Shown: piece by piece, positions 42,745 through 52,552 of the stretch
How positions within the stretch are numbered: position 1 is the stretch's first letter
Layout: every line of letters starts with the position of its first letter
NCBI RefSeq assembly: GCF_900090145.1
Contig: NZ_FMHI01000004.1
Location: forward strand, 358,501 to 422,500
Direction of reading: 5' to 3'
Source: Streptomyces sp. WMMB 322
GTDB taxonomy: Bacteria > Actinomycetota > Actinomycetes > Streptomycetales > Streptomycetaceae
Length of the DNA: 64,000 nt
Notes under the pieces: model-generated
Told to the model about the DNA's origin: nothing
Databases searched by the model: none
The model's input: only the letters and a program-made list of their open reading frames with translations
Translations under genes and position numbers: made by a program

Positions 42745-42880
42745 AGACCCGCACCCGCGGAGGCGCCGCGCCGAGCGGAACTCCCGCACCGCGCGGAACC
42801 TCCGCACCCAGCGGAACCCGCGGACCCCCGTGCACCCGCGCGGAGCCCCGCACCCCCGCGGAGCCTCCACCACCCGGAGA
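42745..42880. repeat. Imperfect repeats in the aceE leader
   Basis: The long aceE leader contains about seven imperfect copies of a 15-18 base unit resembling GCACCCGCGGAACC or GCACCGCGCGGAGCC, strongly C-rich on the plus strand. Read in the aceE frame this gives a Thr/Pro/Arg-rich string without family similarity, and the true aceE start lies downstream at 42936. It may affect leader RNA folding. Confidence 0.55.
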
Positions 42881-42935
42881 GCCCCTCCCCGTCCAATCCC
42901 CTCCATCCCGTCCGCCCGTCCGGAAGGTGGCCACC

Positions 42936-45653
42936 ATGCCCCGCCCCGTACGCAACCGTCCGAGCGAGCTCGACCAGCTCGTGGACCGCGACCCGCAGGA
43001 GACCGCCGAGTGGCGGGAATCGCTGGACGCCGTCGTCGCGCATGCCGGTCCCGAGCGGGCCACGTACCTGATGCGCCGCGCTCTGGGCCACGCCCAGGAC
43101 AGCGGGCTGGCGGTGCCGCATCTGCTGGAGACGGACTACGTCAACTCCATCCCGACCGCCGCCGAACCGGAATATCCGGGCGACGCGGAACTGGAGTCCC
43201 GGATCACGGCCTGGAACCGCTGGAACGCCGCCGCGATGGTGACGCGCGGCAGCCGCTACGGCCTGGGCGGTCACATAGCGACGTTCGCCAGTGCCGCCTG
43301 GCTCTACGAGACGGGCTTCCAGCACTTCTTCCGCGGCAAGGAAGGCCTTGAACCGGGGGCGTCCGGCGGCTCGGGAGACCAGCTCTACATCCAGGGCCAC
43401 GCCTCCCCCGGCATCTACGCCCGCGCCTTCCTCGACGGCCGCCTCACCGAGGCCGACCTCGACCGCTTCCGCCAGGAGACCCGGCACCCGGGCGAGGGCC
43501 GCGGCCTGCCCTCCTACCCGCACCCCCGCCGCCTGCCGTGGCTGTGGGAGTTCCCCACGGTCTCCATGGGCATCGGCCCGATCAACGCCGTCTACCAGGC
43601 ACGCTTCAACCGCTATCTGACGGACCGCGGGATCAAGGACACCTCCGCCTCCCACGTGTGGGCGTTCCTCGGCGACGGCGAGATGGACGAGCCGGAGTCG
43701 ACGGCCGCCCTCGCCCTCGCGGGCCGCGAGCAGCTCGACAACCTCACGTTCGTCGTCAACTGCAACCTCCAGCGCCTCGACGGGCCGGTCCGCGCCAACT
43801 TCAAGATCGTGCAGGAGCTGGAGGCGCAGTTCCGCGCGGCCGGCTGGAACGTGGTCAAGTCGCTGTGGGGCACCGCCTGGGACGAGCTGTTCCATCTGGA
43901 CACCACCGGCGCCCTGGTCCGCCGCCTCCGCGAGGTGCCGGACGCGCAGTTCCAGACGTACGCGACGCGCGACGCCGCCTACATCCGTGAGCACTTCTTC
44001 GGCGCCGACCCCGCTCTCGCCGGGATGGCGAAGCTGCTGACGGACGAGAAGATCGCCGCCTGCTTCCACACCTCCCGCGCGGGCCACGAGCCGCGCAAGG
44101 TGTACGCCGCGTACAAGGCGGCAGTCGAGCACAAGGGCGCGCCCACCGTGATCCTGGCGCAGACCGTGAAGGGCTGGACGCTGGGCCCCGGCTTCGAGTC
44201 CCGCAACGCCAACCACCAGATGAAGAAGCTGACCGGCAAGGAGTTCCGCGCGATGCGCGACCTCCTTGAACTGCCCATCCCGGACAGCAAGCTGGACGAC
44301 GAGCTCGTGCCGTACGTGCACCCGGGCGAGGACTCCCCGGAGGTGCGCTACCTGCAGGAGCGCCGCGCCGCGCTCGGCGGGCCCGCGCCCGCGCGCAAGG
44401 TGCATCCCGTGGCACTGCCCGAGCCGTCCGCGAAACCATTCGAGACGCTGAAGAAGGGCTCCGGCAGCCAGGAGATCGCCACCACCATGGCGTTCGTGCG
44501 GCTGGTGAAGGACCTGATGCGGGAGAAGGAGACCGGCAGGCGGTGGGTACCGGTGGTGCCCGACGAGGCCCGCACCTTCGGCATGGAGTCGCTCTTCCCG
44601 TCGGCCGGCATCTACTCGCCGCTCGGGCAGAACTACGACCCGGTCGACCGCGACCAACTCCTGTACTACAAGGAGGCGTCGGACGGCCAGATCCTCAACG
44701 AGGGCATCACGGAGGCCGGTTCGCTGGCGGACTTCACCGCGGCGGCCACGTCGTACGCCACGCACGGCGAGCCGATGATCCCCTTCTACATCTTCTACTC
44801 GATGTTCGGCTTCCAGCGCACGGGCGACCAGTTCTGGTCCCTGGCCGACCAGTTGGGCCGCGGCTTCGTCATCGGTGCGACCGCCGGCCGTACGACGATG
44901 ACGGGCGAGGGGCTGCAGCACGCGGACGGCCACTCGCCGCTGCTGGCCTCCACCAACCCCGCCGTCGTCACCTACGACCCGGCGTTCGCCTACGAGGTGG
45001 GGGCCATCGTCAAGGACGGCATGCGCCGCATGTACGGTCCGGACCCGGCACTCAACGAGGACGTCTTCTACTACCTCACGGTCTACAACGAGCCGAAGGT
45101 CCAGCCGCCGCAGCCCGCCGGTGAGGGCGTCGAGGAAGGCATCCTCAAGGGCCTCTACCGCTTCAGCGAAGGCCGGGCGCCGGAACCCGACTCGCCCCGC
45201 ATCCAGCTCCTGGCCAGCGGCACCGCCATCCACTGGGCGCTGGAGGCGCAGCGGATGCTGGCCGAGGAGTGGGGCGTGACGGCGGACGTCTGGTCGGCGA
45301 CGTCGTGGAGCGAGCTGCGCCGCGACGCGCTGGAGTGCGACGCCGCGCAGCTGCGGGGCGAGGAGCGCACCCCGTACGTGACCCGCGTGCTGGAGGACGC
45401 ACCGGGCCCGGTGCTCGCGGTCAGCGACTGGATGCGGGCCGTCCCGGACCAGATCAGCCAGTGGGTGCCGCAGGAGTGGACGTCGCTCGGCACGGACGGC
45501 TTCGGGCTCTCCGGCACGCGTGAGGCGGTCCGCCGCCACTTCGGCGTCGACGCCGAGTCGGTCGTCGTGGCGGCGCTGGCGCAGCTCGCACGGCGCGGCG
45601 AGGTCAAGCACGAGACGGTACGGCGGGCGGCCGAAGGCTACGGCCTGGCCTGA
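42936..45653 (+). CDS. aceE: Pyruvate dehydrogenase E1, homodimeric AceE
   Basis: 905 residues from the ATG at 42936, with GGAAGGTGG upstream. It decarboxylates pyruvate with thiamine diphosphate and loads the acetyl group onto E2. Visible signatures are [28 protein letters not shown], the ThDP motif [14 protein letters not shown] with [35 protein letters not shown] and [17 protein letters not shown]. Length and layout match AceE of E. coli type. E2 and E3 parts are available from sucB and lpdA. The mRNA has a leader of about 220 bases with repeats, and a perfect terminator follows. Confidence 0.97.
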   Translation: MPRPVRNRPSELDQLVDRDPQETAEWRESLDAVVAHAGPERATYLMRRALGHAQDSGLAVPHLLETDYVNSIPTAAEPEYPGDAELESRITAWNRWNAAAMVTRGSRYGLGGHIATFASAAWLYETGFQHFFRGKEGLEPGASGGSGDQLYIQGHASPGIYARAFLDGRLTEADLDRFRQETRHPGEGRGLPSYPHPRRLPWLWEFPTVSMGIGPINAVYQARFNRYLTDRGIKDTSASHVWAFLGDGEMDEPESTAALALAGREQLDNLTFVVNCNLQRLDGPVRANFKIVQELEAQFRAAGWNVVKSLWGTAWDELFHLDTTGALVRRLREVPDAQFQTYATRDAAYIREHFFGADPALAGMAKLLTDEKIAACFHTSRAGHEPRKVYAAYKAAVEHKGAPTVILAQTVKGWTLGPGFESRNANHQMKKLTGKEFRAMRDLLELPIPDSKLDDELVPYVHPGEDSPEVRYLQERRAALGGPAPARKVHPVALPEPSAKPFETLKKGSGSQEIATTMAFVRLVKDLMREKETGRRWVPVVPDEARTFGMESLFPSAGIYSPLGQNYDPVDRDQLLYYKEASDGQILNEGITEAGSLADFTAAATSYATHGEPMIPFYIFYSMFGFQRTGDQFWSLADQLGRGFVIGATAGRTTMTGEGLQHADGHSPLLASTNPAVVTYDPAFAYEVGAIVKDGMRRMYGPDPALNEDVFYYLTVYNEPKVQPPQPAGEGVEEGILKGLYRFSEGRAPEPDSPRIQLLASGTAIHWALEAQRMLAEEWGVTADVWSATSWSELRRDALECDAAQLRGEERTPYVTRVLEDAPGPVLAVSDWMRAVPDQISQWVPQEWTSLGTDGFGLSGTREAVRRHFGVDAESVVVAALAQLARRGEVKHETVRRAAEGYGLA

Positions 45654-45698
45654 CCGGCGGCTGCGGCAGCCGGGCGCCCGGAGCCACACGGCCTCATC

Positions 45699-45732
45699 GG
45701 CCGCGGGCCCCGGGCGCCCGGGGCCCGCGGCC
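45699..45732 (+). terminator. 34-bp perfect palindrome after aceE
   Basis: Bases 45699-45715 (GGCCGCGGGCCCCGGGC) are the exact reverse complement of 45716-45732 with no loop base, 45 bases after the aceE stop and 49 bases before the next plus-strand gene. Confidence 0.85.
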
Positions 45733-45781
45733 CGGCGTCTCAAAGGTTCACCGCCCGAGGGCACCGCGGCAGAATGCTGCC

Positions 45782-46861
45782 ATGCGCGCGGCCCGGCTCA
45801 TCAAGATGGTGCTTCTGCTCCAGACCCGGCGTGCCATGACCGGTGCCGAACTCGCCGCCGAACTCGAGGTCTCCGAACGCACCGTCTCGCGCGACGTGCG
45901 GGCCCTGTCGGAGGCCGGGGTGCCCGTCTACGCGGACCGCGGACGCAGCGGCGGCTACCGCCTTGTCGGCGGCTACCGCACCCGGCTCACCGGCATCGGA
46001 CGCGGCGAGGCCGAAGCCCTGTTCCTGTCCGGGGTGCCGTCCGCCCTGCGGGACATGGGTCTCGCGGACGCCGCGTCGGCCGCCCGGCTGAAGGTCTCGG
46101 CGGCCCTCGTCCCCGAGCTGAGCGACGCGCACCGCTCGGCGGCGCAGCGCTTCCACCTCGACGCACCGGGGTGGTGGCAGCCACCGCAGGAGCGGCCGGA
46201 GCACCTGCCCGCGGTCGCGGACGCCGTGTGGGCCGACCGCACGGTGCGGATGCGCTACCGGCGCCGGGGAGCGGAGGACGGGGGTGCTCCCCCCAGCGGG
46301 AGGGAGCTGGAACCGTACGGGCTCGTGCTCAAGGCGGGCGTCTGGTACTTGGTGGCACGCGTGCCGGATGCCGGGGAGCGGAGGGTCTACCGGATGGACC
46401 GGGTCACCGGCGTCGAGGAGACGGGTGAACACTTCGTACGCGACGAGGAGTTCGACCTGCCCGCGTTCTGGGAGGAGCAGTCCGCGGCCTTCGCGCAGTC
46501 GATCCTGCGGGACGAGGTGGTGCTGCGGCTGACCCCGGCGGGGATGCGTGCGCTGCGTCATGTGACCGACCGGCGGGCCGCGGAGGAGGCACTGACCAGG
46601 GCGGGGGCCGGATCAGGGGCCGGAGCCGCCTCCGCCCCGGCCGGGGAGGACGGCGGCCCGGCCGGGGAGGACGGCGGCCCGGTCACGGTCGTGCTCGCCG
46701 TGGAATCCCTCGACGTCGCCTACGCGCAGTTGCTCGCGCTCGGCCCGGAGTGCGAGGTGCTCGAACCCGCCGGGCTGCGCGCCCGGTTCGCGGACGCGGC
46801 ACGGCTCATGGCGTCGCAGTACGGGGCCGGCGGGGGCCGGGCGGAGACCGCCCACCGGTAG
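45782..46861 (+). CDS. WYL-domain transcriptional regulator (YafY type)
   Basis: 359 residues. The N-terminal helix-turn-helix (about 5-60) has MTGAELAAELEVSERTVSRDVRAL. The WYL domain (about 145-215) contains LEPYGLVLKAGVWYLVARV, and the C-terminal WCX-like extension follows. A tandem 21-bp duplication at 46640-46681 inserts AGEDGGP twice between the WYL and C-terminal domains. The last residues and stop codon lie in the first unit of a 14-bp tandem array. The neighbouring convergent SDR is a possible target. Confidence 0.92.
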   Translation: MRAARLIKMVLLLQTRRAMTGAELAAELEVSERTVSRDVRALSEAGVPVYADRGRSGGYRLVGGYRTRLTGIGRGEAEALFLSGVPSALRDMGLADAASAARLKVSAALVPELSDAHRSAAQRFHLDAPGWWQPPQERPEHLPAVADAVWADRTVRMRYRRRGAEDGGAPPSGRELEPYGLVLKAGVWYLVARVPDAGERRVYRMDRVTGVEETGEHFVRDEEFDLPAFWEEQSAAFAQSILRDEVVLRLTPAGMRALRHVTDRRAAEEALTRAGAGSGAGAASAPAGEDGGPAGEDGGPVTVVLAVESLDVAYAQLLALGPECEVLEPAGLRARFADAARLMASQYGAGGGRAETAHR

Positions 46862-46922
46862 CGGGCCACCGGCTGCCGGTCACCGGTAACGGGCCACCGG
46901 TAGCGGGTCACCGGTAGCCGGT
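46853..46922. repeat. 14-bp tandem array (five units) across two convergent stop codons
   Basis: Five back-to-back 14-base units (46853, 46867, 46881, 46895, 46909) with consensus CACCGGTAGCGGGT. Unit 1 contains the TAG of the WYL regulator. Units 4-5 contain the stop and last codons (VTGYR) of the convergent SDR. GGT and ACC in each unit allow hairpins on either strand, so it may double as a terminator. Confidence 0.85.
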
Positions 46923-47834
46923 CACGTCCGCGGTCGGGCTCTCCTGGTCGACCTCGACCAGGTAGCGCCAGGCGTCCGGCGCCGACCCGTCGGCGTCGGT
47001 GAACCCGTACTCCTTCGCCAGTCCGCCGCTGGAGAGGGACTGCCCGTTGAGGCGGGCCACGTCCGGATCGGCGGCGAGCGACGCCACGGCGCGTCCGACG
47101 AAGACGGGCGACTCGGAGATCGCGAAGTGCGGGTTCTGCGCGGCGCCGTCGAGCCAGTTCTCCTCCGTCACCTTGAAATGCGTGTCGAGCATCGCCTCGG
47201 AGCGCAGCCAGCCCGGCGTGAGACAGACGGCGGTCGCGCCGTACTCCGGCAGTTCCTCGGCCAGAGCGCGGGCCATCCTCAGCGGTCCGTACTTGGCCAG
47301 GTCGTAGTAGAACGGCTTGCGGTAGTGGGGGCCGTTGTACTCCTCGGTGCCGTCGGTGACTTCGACGACGAGCCCGCCCGGCCGCCGGATGAGCAGCGGG
47401 ATCGCGTACCGGCTGGTGACGATGTGCGTCTCGATGCCGAGCCGCAGCATGCGCATCCCCTGCTCCAGGTCGTGCTCCCACATCTTCCGGTCCCACTGGA
47501 CGAGGTGGTCGCCGCCCCAGATGTCGTTGACGAGGACGTCCAGGCGGCCCTGCTCGTCGTCGATGCGCTCGATCAGTGCCCTTACCTGCCCGGGCTCCAG
47601 GTGGTCGACGGGTACGGCGACGCCCCGGCCACCGGCCTCGTCGACCAGCTCCGCCGTGCCCTCGATCGTCTCGCTCGCGCGGCCGACCTCGCTGACGTGC
47701 TCGCGGGTGGTGCGGCCCGTCGCGTACACGGTCGCTCCCGCTCTCCCCAGCTCCACCGCCATCGCCCGGCCCGACCCCCGTGTCGCGCCCGCGACCAGCG
47801 CGACCTTGCCCGCCAGCGCCCCTGTTGTGTTCAC
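46908..47834 (-). CDS. SDR-family oxidoreductase
   Basis: 308 residues from the GTG at 47834, with GGGAGG upstream. The cofactor motif is VALVAGATRGSGRAMAVEL (about 10-28) and TGRTTREH suggests NADP preference. VLVNDIWGGDHLVQWDRKMWEHDLEQG and FYYDLAKYGPLRM (YxxxK) are typical of a streptomycete SDR subgroup often annotated like DHRS1. The C-terminal residues are coded by the 14-bp tandem array, so their length may vary among strains. The substrate is unknown. Confidence 0.88.
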   Translation of the reverse strand: MNTTGALAGKVALVAGATRGSGRAMAVELGRAGATVYATGRTTREHVSEVGRASETIEGTAELVDEAGGRGVAVPVDHLEPGQVRALIERIDDEQGRLDVLVNDIWGGDHLVQWDRKMWEHDLEQGMRMLRLGIETHIVTSRYAIPLLIRRPGGLVVEVTDGTEEYNGPHYRKPFYYDLAKYGPLRMARALAEELPEYGATAVCLTPGWLRSEAMLDTHFKVTEENWLDGAAQNPHFAISESPVFVGRAVASLAADPDVARLNGQSLSSGGLAKEYGFTDADGSAPDAWRYLVEVDQESPTADVTGYR

Positions 47835-48063
47835 CCGTCGTCCTCCCTCGTGTCCGGCGACCCTTGCGGACAGCACGCTCGCACGGAAACCGGACACCTT
47901 CTGTCGAGCTTTCCGGCTTTCCGCGGCCCGTCCGGTACGAGTGCCTCATGGGATGGTCACAACTGCCGCACATTGAGACCTCGACGCGCCCCGGTAACGA
48001 CAAGGCGGCATCCGAGGGAGTCCACGTGCGTCTGGCGGGTACAAGGCGGATGCTGTGTTCGTG

Positions 48064-48582
48064 ATGGACGAGACCGAGTTCTGGGCGCTGATCGATTCGA
48101 CCCGCGAGGACGCCGAGGGCGACCCCGAGGAGCAGGCCGACCTGCTCATCGAGAAGCTGACGCGCCTCGATCCGGACGCCGTGACGTTCTTCGCCCGGCA
48201 TTTCGAGTCCCGCTACAACCGCGCCAACCAGTGGGACCTGTGGGCGGCGGCGTGGATTCTGCTGGACGGGGTCAGCGACGACGCCTTCGACGCCTTCCGC
48301 TGCTGGCTCATCGGCCAGGGCCGCGAGGTGTTCGAGACCGCGGCGCACGACGCCGACTCCCTCGCCGACGTGCTGGAGGGCTTCGACGAGGAGCTGGACG
48401 GAGACGCCGAGGACCTCGGCTACGCCGCCGACGAGGCGTACGAGCAGCTCACCGGCACGGTCATGCCCGATCTCGGCCTTCCCGAGCCGCAGGAGGACCC
48501 GACCGGCGTCTCCCTCAACCTGGAGGACGAGGCGGCCCTCGCCGAACGACTCCCCAAACTCTGGGACCGCTTCCGCGGCTGA
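48064..48582 (+). CDS. DUF4240 protein
   Basis: 172 acidic residues starting MDETEFWALIDSTREDAEGDPEEQ. The family core RYNRANQWDLWAAAWILLDGVSDDAFDAFRCWLIGQGREVFE is clear. No catalytic residues or membrane segments are known for this domain. A GTG directly upstream (48061) is an alternative start. It stands alone, 229 bases from the divergent SDR start. Confidence 0.88.
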   Translation: MDETEFWALIDSTREDAEGDPEEQADLLIEKLTRLDPDAVTFFARHFESRYNRANQWDLWAAAWILLDGVSDDAFDAFRCWLIGQGREVFETAAHDADSLADVLEGFDEELDGDAEDLGYAADEAYEQLTGTVMPDLGLPEPQEDPTGVSLNLEDEAALAERLPKLWDRFRG

Positions 48583-48698
48583 CCCGCCCGCTCCCGCCGT
48601 CGCCCGGGCGGGGGCCGGAACCACGCGGCACGCCCCGCCAAGAACGCCGCGGTGCGCGGCGCTTCAGCTGCGGCGGCCCCAGGCGGCAGGATGGTGCC

Positions 48699-49640
48699 AT
48701 GCGTATCGCGGTCTCCGGTTCAACCGGCCTCATCGGCACGGCCCTCTGCCGTTCGCTCCGTGCGGACGGCCACGACATCGTCCGCCTCGTCAGGCGCGCC
48801 CCCCAGGAGGCCCGGCGCTACGAGAGCGCGGGCCGCGGCCCCGCCGGAGGCGGCCCGCTGCCGTCGGAGGTGCGGTGGGATCCGAAGGGCCGGTACGTGG
48901 ATGCCGCCGGTCTCGTCGGATGCGACGCCGTGGTCCACCTCGCGGGCGCCGGCGTCGGGGACCGCCGCTGGACCCCCGCGTACAAGAAGGAGATCCGTGA
49001 CAGCCGGGTGCTGGGCACCGCGGCCGTCGCCGACGCGCTCGCCTCACTCGACGAGCCGCCCCGCACGCTGATCGTGGGCTCCGCCATCGGCTACTACGGC
49101 GACACCGGATCGCGTGCCGTCGACGAGAGCGCTCCGCCCGGCGACGACTTCCTCGCCAACGTGTGCCAGGAGTGGGAGGAGGCCGCGGTCGCAGCGCAGG
49201 AGGCCGGGATCCGTACGGTCTTCGCCCGCACCGGCCTGGTCGTCGCGCGTGAGGGCGGTGCGTGGGGGCCGCTGTTCCGGATCTTCAAGGCGGGGGCCGG
49301 CGGCCGGCTCGGCAGCGGCCACCAGTACTGGAGCCACATCGCTCTGCACGACCACATCGCTGCGCTGCGTCATCTGCTGGACCGGGAGGATCTGTCGGGC
49401 CCGTTCAACCTCACGGCTCCGGAGCCCGTCACCAACCGGGAGGCGACCGCCGCGATGGGCCGCGTCCTGCACCGGCCCACGCTCTTCCCCGTGCCGGCGC
49501 CGGTGCTGCGGGCGGCGCTGGGCGAGTTCTCGAAGGACGTGCTGTGCAGCCAGCGCGTGGTGCCGAGGCGGCTTCTCGAATCGGGCTTCACGTTCGCGTT
49601 TCCCGGCATCGAAGACGCGGTACGCGCCGCACTGCGCTGA
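48699..49640 (+). CDS. TIGR01777-family epimerase (SDR39U1/SulA-like)
   Basis: 313 residues. The N-terminus MRIAVSGSTGLIGTALCRSL holds the NAD(P)-binding glycine motif. DAVVHLAGAGVGDRRWTPAYKKEIRDSRV is the family signature, followed by SAIGYYGD (the usual Tyr region) and the C-terminal DUF1731 part with FPVPAPVLRAALGEFSKDVLCSQRVVPRRLLESGF. A dehydratase/epimerase-like reaction on a nucleotide-linked or small substrate is assumed; none is established. Stand-alone gene. Confidence 0.93.
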   Translation: MRIAVSGSTGLIGTALCRSLRADGHDIVRLVRRAPQEARRYESAGRGPAGGGPLPSEVRWDPKGRYVDAAGLVGCDAVVHLAGAGVGDRRWTPAYKKEIRDSRVLGTAAVADALASLDEPPRTLIVGSAIGYYGDTGSRAVDESAPPGDDFLANVCQEWEEAAVAAQEAGIRTVFARTGLVVAREGGAWGPLFRIFKAGAGGRLGSGHQYWSHIALHDHIAALRHLLDREDLSGPFNLTAPEPVTNREATAAMGRVLHRPTLFPVPAPVLRAALGEFSKDVLCSQRVVPRRLLESGFTFAFPGIEDAVRAALR

Positions 49641-49872
49641 CGGCACGGCCGGCCCGGCGGGGCGCCCGCCGCCACCCCGGGATTCTGCGTGGGGCTGTGC
49701 CGCAGCCTGATCGAAGCGGTGTGCGACCGCCGTGCGCCCGTGCTCTGCCCGTGTGCCACTGACCGCGACCGGGCAGATGCGTAGAGTCCGGATCCTTACG
49801 GTTCACCAGCGCCGCGCCGGGCAGTACGGATGCAGGACGGCCCTCACCGCGCGCCGACCCCCGGGAGGCACC

Positions 49873-51399
49873 GTGCGCTCCAGCGAGATGTCACGCCCAG
49901 GCCGTGCACAGACCCCGGACGCAGACGTCGTCGTCGTCGGCGCGGGCCTCGCCGGCCTCACCGCGGCACACCACCTCACGGCCGCAGGACTGCACGTCAC
50001 GGTGCTGGAGACCACGTCACAGGTGGGCGGACGGATGGCCACGGAGAACGTCGACGGCTACCTGCTGGACCGCTGCGGGCGGCTGCTGTGCCCCGACTGG
50101 CCGGAGTTCCGGCGGCTCCCCGCGCTGGCCACGCTGGAGATGCGCCCCTTCTCGCCCGGCGCCGTGCTGCGCGCCGACGGCCGCATACACCGCATAGGCG
50201 ACCTGCGCCGCACCGTCGGGCGTCTGCCCCTGGGGCTCGGAGCGCGTGCGGTGCCCCCGGAGGCACCCGCCAACGTGTACGCGGAGGCCGCGGTCACCGC
50301 CGGCCGCACCGAACGGGCCGAGCGGCGCACAAGGAGCGCACTGGACCCGGCGCGCTCCGCCGCCGGCTCCCTCGGCCGGACCTCCTGGGGCATCTCCCGC
50401 CGGCGCCCGGGACGGGGCATCTCCCGCCAGGCGCAGGGGGCCACCGGCGCGCTCGACCTCGCCCGGCTGCGCGGCGCGCTGACGCGGTTCGCGAGCGTGC
50501 CCTGCGACCGGCTGCTCGCTCGTACCGAACTCCCCGCCGCCCAGGCCCTCTCGGCACGCGGACTGCCCGCCCGCACCGTGGGTTCGCTGGTCCGTCCGCT
50601 GCTCTCCGCGCTGCTCTCCGACCCCGCACTGACGACTTCCAGCCGCGTCGCCGACCTGACGCTGCGCGGCTTCGTGCGCGGCGGCTGCTGCCTGCCCGCG
50701 GGCGGCATGTCGGCCGTCCCGGAACTGCTCGCCGCGGCGCTGCCCGAGGGCACCGTGCGCACGGACGTCACGGCCGTGGCGGTCACGACGAACACCGTCA
50801 CCACCCGCGACCACGGCACCCTCGCCTGCCGCGCCGTCGTCGTGGCCACCGGCGCGGCCGACGCGGGCGTGCTGCTTCCCGGGCTGCGAGTGCCGGACTT
50901 CCACCCGATGACCGTCCTGCACCACGCCGTCGACGAGGCGCTGCCGCTGTCGCCCTCGCTGCTGGTCGACGGGGACGCGGCACGGCACGGGCCGGTGTCC
51001 CACTCGTGGGCCGCCTCCGCGGTCGATCCCGCACGGGCGCGGCCCGGACGCGCGGGCCTCGTCACCTCGGTGGTGCTCGGCACCTCGGCGGCGCAGCCGC
51101 TCGCCTCGCTGGAGGAGGCGGCCCGCTCCCAACTCGCCACGCTCCACGGGGTGCCGACGAGGCGCTGGAGCCTGCTCGCGGCGCACCACGATGCGCAGGC
51201 GGTCCCCGCCATGCCTGCCCCGCACGACATGCGGCGCCCGGTGCGGCTGCTCTCCGGTCTCTACGTGTGCGGTGAGCACCGCGACACCAGCACGGTCCAG
51301 GGCGCACTCGTCTCGGGACGCCGGGCCGCGCACGAGGTGCTGCGCGACTTCAGGCTGCCGCTGCCCGTGAGCGGGGGTCCGCTGACCACGGCGGCGTGA
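49873..51399 (+). CDS. FAD-dependent amine-oxidase/protoporphyrinogen-oxidase-like protein
   Basis: 508 residues from the GTG at 49873 (GGGAGG four bases before); an ATG at 49888 also fits. The FAD motif is VVVVGAGLAGLTAAHHLTAAGLHVTVLE, followed by the GG doublet region SQVGGRMATENVDGYLLDR. The C-terminal FAD segment is GLYVCGEHRDTSTVQGALVSGRRAA. The middle (about 160-230) has a Ser/Arg/Gln-rich stretch not seen in the typical fold. A role in carotenoid, haem or polyamine oxidation cannot be told. It is not part of an obvious operon. Confidence 0.88.
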   Translation: MRSSEMSRPGRAQTPDADVVVVGAGLAGLTAAHHLTAAGLHVTVLETTSQVGGRMATENVDGYLLDRCGRLLCPDWPEFRRLPALATLEMRPFSPGAVLRADGRIHRIGDLRRTVGRLPLGLGARAVPPEAPANVYAEAAVTAGRTERAERRTRSALDPARSAAGSLGRTSWGISRRRPGRGISRQAQGATGALDLARLRGALTRFASVPCDRLLARTELPAAQALSARGLPARTVGSLVRPLLSALLSDPALTTSSRVADLTLRGFVRGGCCLPAGGMSAVPELLAAALPEGTVRTDVTAVAVTTNTVTTRDHGTLACRAVVVATGAADAGVLLPGLRVPDFHPMTVLHHAVDEALPLSPSLLVDGDAARHGPVSHSWAASAVDPARARPGRAGLVTSVVLGTSAAQPLASLEEAARSQLATLHGVPTRRWSLLAAHHDAQAVPAMPAPHDMRRPVRLLSGLYVCGEHRDTSTVQGALVSGRRAAHEVLRDFRLPLPVSGGPLTTAA

Positions 51400-51451
51400 G
51401 GGAACGGGGGATTGACGGGCGGAGAGACGCGGGGGAAAGGGGTCGCCCACC

Positions 51452-51559
51452 TCACGCGGGCAGCCGCACGCTGATTTGTGCGCCGCCCCCTGGGGCGTGC
51501 GCGGCGGTGATCGTCCCGCCGGGACGGTCCACGAGCCGGGCGGCTGTCCGAGGAGTGTG
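51452..51559 (-). pseudogene. Relic of a sensor histidine kinase C-terminus
   Basis: The minus strand reads RLVDRPGGTITAAHAPGGGA followed by QISVRLPA and a TGA stop. This is the standard last 28-30 residues of a histidine-kinase ATPase domain (G2 box through the final beta strand). Upstream in the same frame the sequence loses all kinase similarity within about ten residues (TPRTAA), and no N or G1 box is found in any frame. It is therefore best read as the surviving end of a deleted kinase gene. Confidence 0.6.
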
Positions 51560-51784
51560 AGGGCGGCGTACCGAAGACGTCAGCGGTCCCCGCGGGCCGC
51601 GGAGCGAGTACCCCGAACTTGCCCTGTGAGCAGGGAAGTCGACCTTCTTCCGGCACCCTTCGCTGTCAGTGCCCGGCGGTATTCTGGGAACCAGAACGAC
51701 GCGGAATCCAGGCCCGTTCCAGCACGTCAGCACACCAGTCGCGTCAGTACGTCACCCACGTCACGACGTTCACGGAGGTCGCCG

Positions 51785-52075
51785 ATGACCGCAGCCGCAG
51801 CCAGCAACCTGACGCCCCCTCTGCCGCTCGCCTTCCCCGTCACGGGGGATGCCCCGCTCCCGAAGAAGCGGCTCCCGGCGGGCCGCCCGCGGGAGTGGTA
51901 TGTCTCGCACAACCGGCAGCTGAAGGCGATGCGCATAGCCATCGCTCTGCTCGACTCCGGTGTCTACACGCCGGGTCAGGCCCGTGACCACACGATCCGC
52001 CGCACAGCGGCACGCATCGGCGTGCACCCGCCGTCCAACACCACGTGCAGGCTGGTGCGTTCACTGCTCCCGTAG
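51785..52075 (+). CDS. Small basic protein of unknown function (96 aa)
   Basis: 96 residues from an ATG with GGAGG six bases upstream, so the start is good. It begins MTAAAASNLTPPLPLAFP; the core is RPREWYVSHNRQLKAMRIAIALLDSGVYTPGQARDHTIRRTAARIGVHPPSN. The arginine-rich helical core hints at nucleic-acid binding, but no defined helix-turn-helix was recognised. I recall similar small streptomycete proteins without known function. Confidence 0.75.
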   Translation: MTAAAASNLTPPLPLAFPVTGDAPLPKKRLPAGRPREWYVSHNRQLKAMRIAIALLDSGVYTPGQARDHTIRRTAARIGVHPPSNTTCRLVRSLLP

Positions 52076-52129
52076 GCCTGTCCGGCAGGCGGGCCGTGCG
52101 GCCCGCAGGCGGCCCGTCCGAAGGCCGCG

Positions 52130-52552
52130 TCAGGTGCCGGGGCCGCCCGCCCCGCGGTCCCGGCCCTCGCGCCATCCGGCCACGACCCGCTCCACGTCGT
52201 ACGGGGTGAGATTGAGCGGCGGCCCGGAGAGCGGCCGGCGGATGGCCTCGCGGATCTTGTCGTTGATCCCGTTCACGATCCGCCGCACCTCCTTCTCCGA
52301 GGGTGCGCGCGAGGCGGCGTCGAGCGCGTCCTGGGCCTCCTTGCGCAGCGCAAGGGTCGGCGGCAGGTGCGACAGGCCCTCGTCGCGCATCTTCTGCTTC
52401 AGCCACCAGTTCTCGTCGTACGGGGCGCCGGCGTCCCGCAGCGGTTTGCCGGCGCCGGGAAGGTCCTCGAAGGCGCCGCGCTCCTCCGCCTCACGGATCT
52501 GCTTGTCGGCCCAGGACTCGAAGGTGATGCCGGGCGGTTTCCGTTCGGTCAT
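52130..52552 (-). CDS. DUF1992 (DnaJ-C28-like) protein
   Basis: 140 residues. The family core is complete: FESWADKQIREAEERGAFEDLPGAGKPL, then ENWWLKQKMRDEGLSHLPPTLALRKE and the conserved NGINDKIREAI. The domain is found in bacteria and in the C-terminal part of eukaryotic DNAJC28 but there is no J domain here. Function unknown. It is convergent with the 96-aa gene, 54 bases away. Confidence 0.9.
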   Translation of the reverse strand: MTERKPPGITFESWADKQIREAEERGAFEDLPGAGKPLRDAGAPYDENWWLKQKMRDEGLSHLPPTLALRKEAQDALDAASRAPSEKEVRRIVNGINDKIREAIRRPLSGPPLNLTPYDVERVVAGWREGRDRGAGGPGT

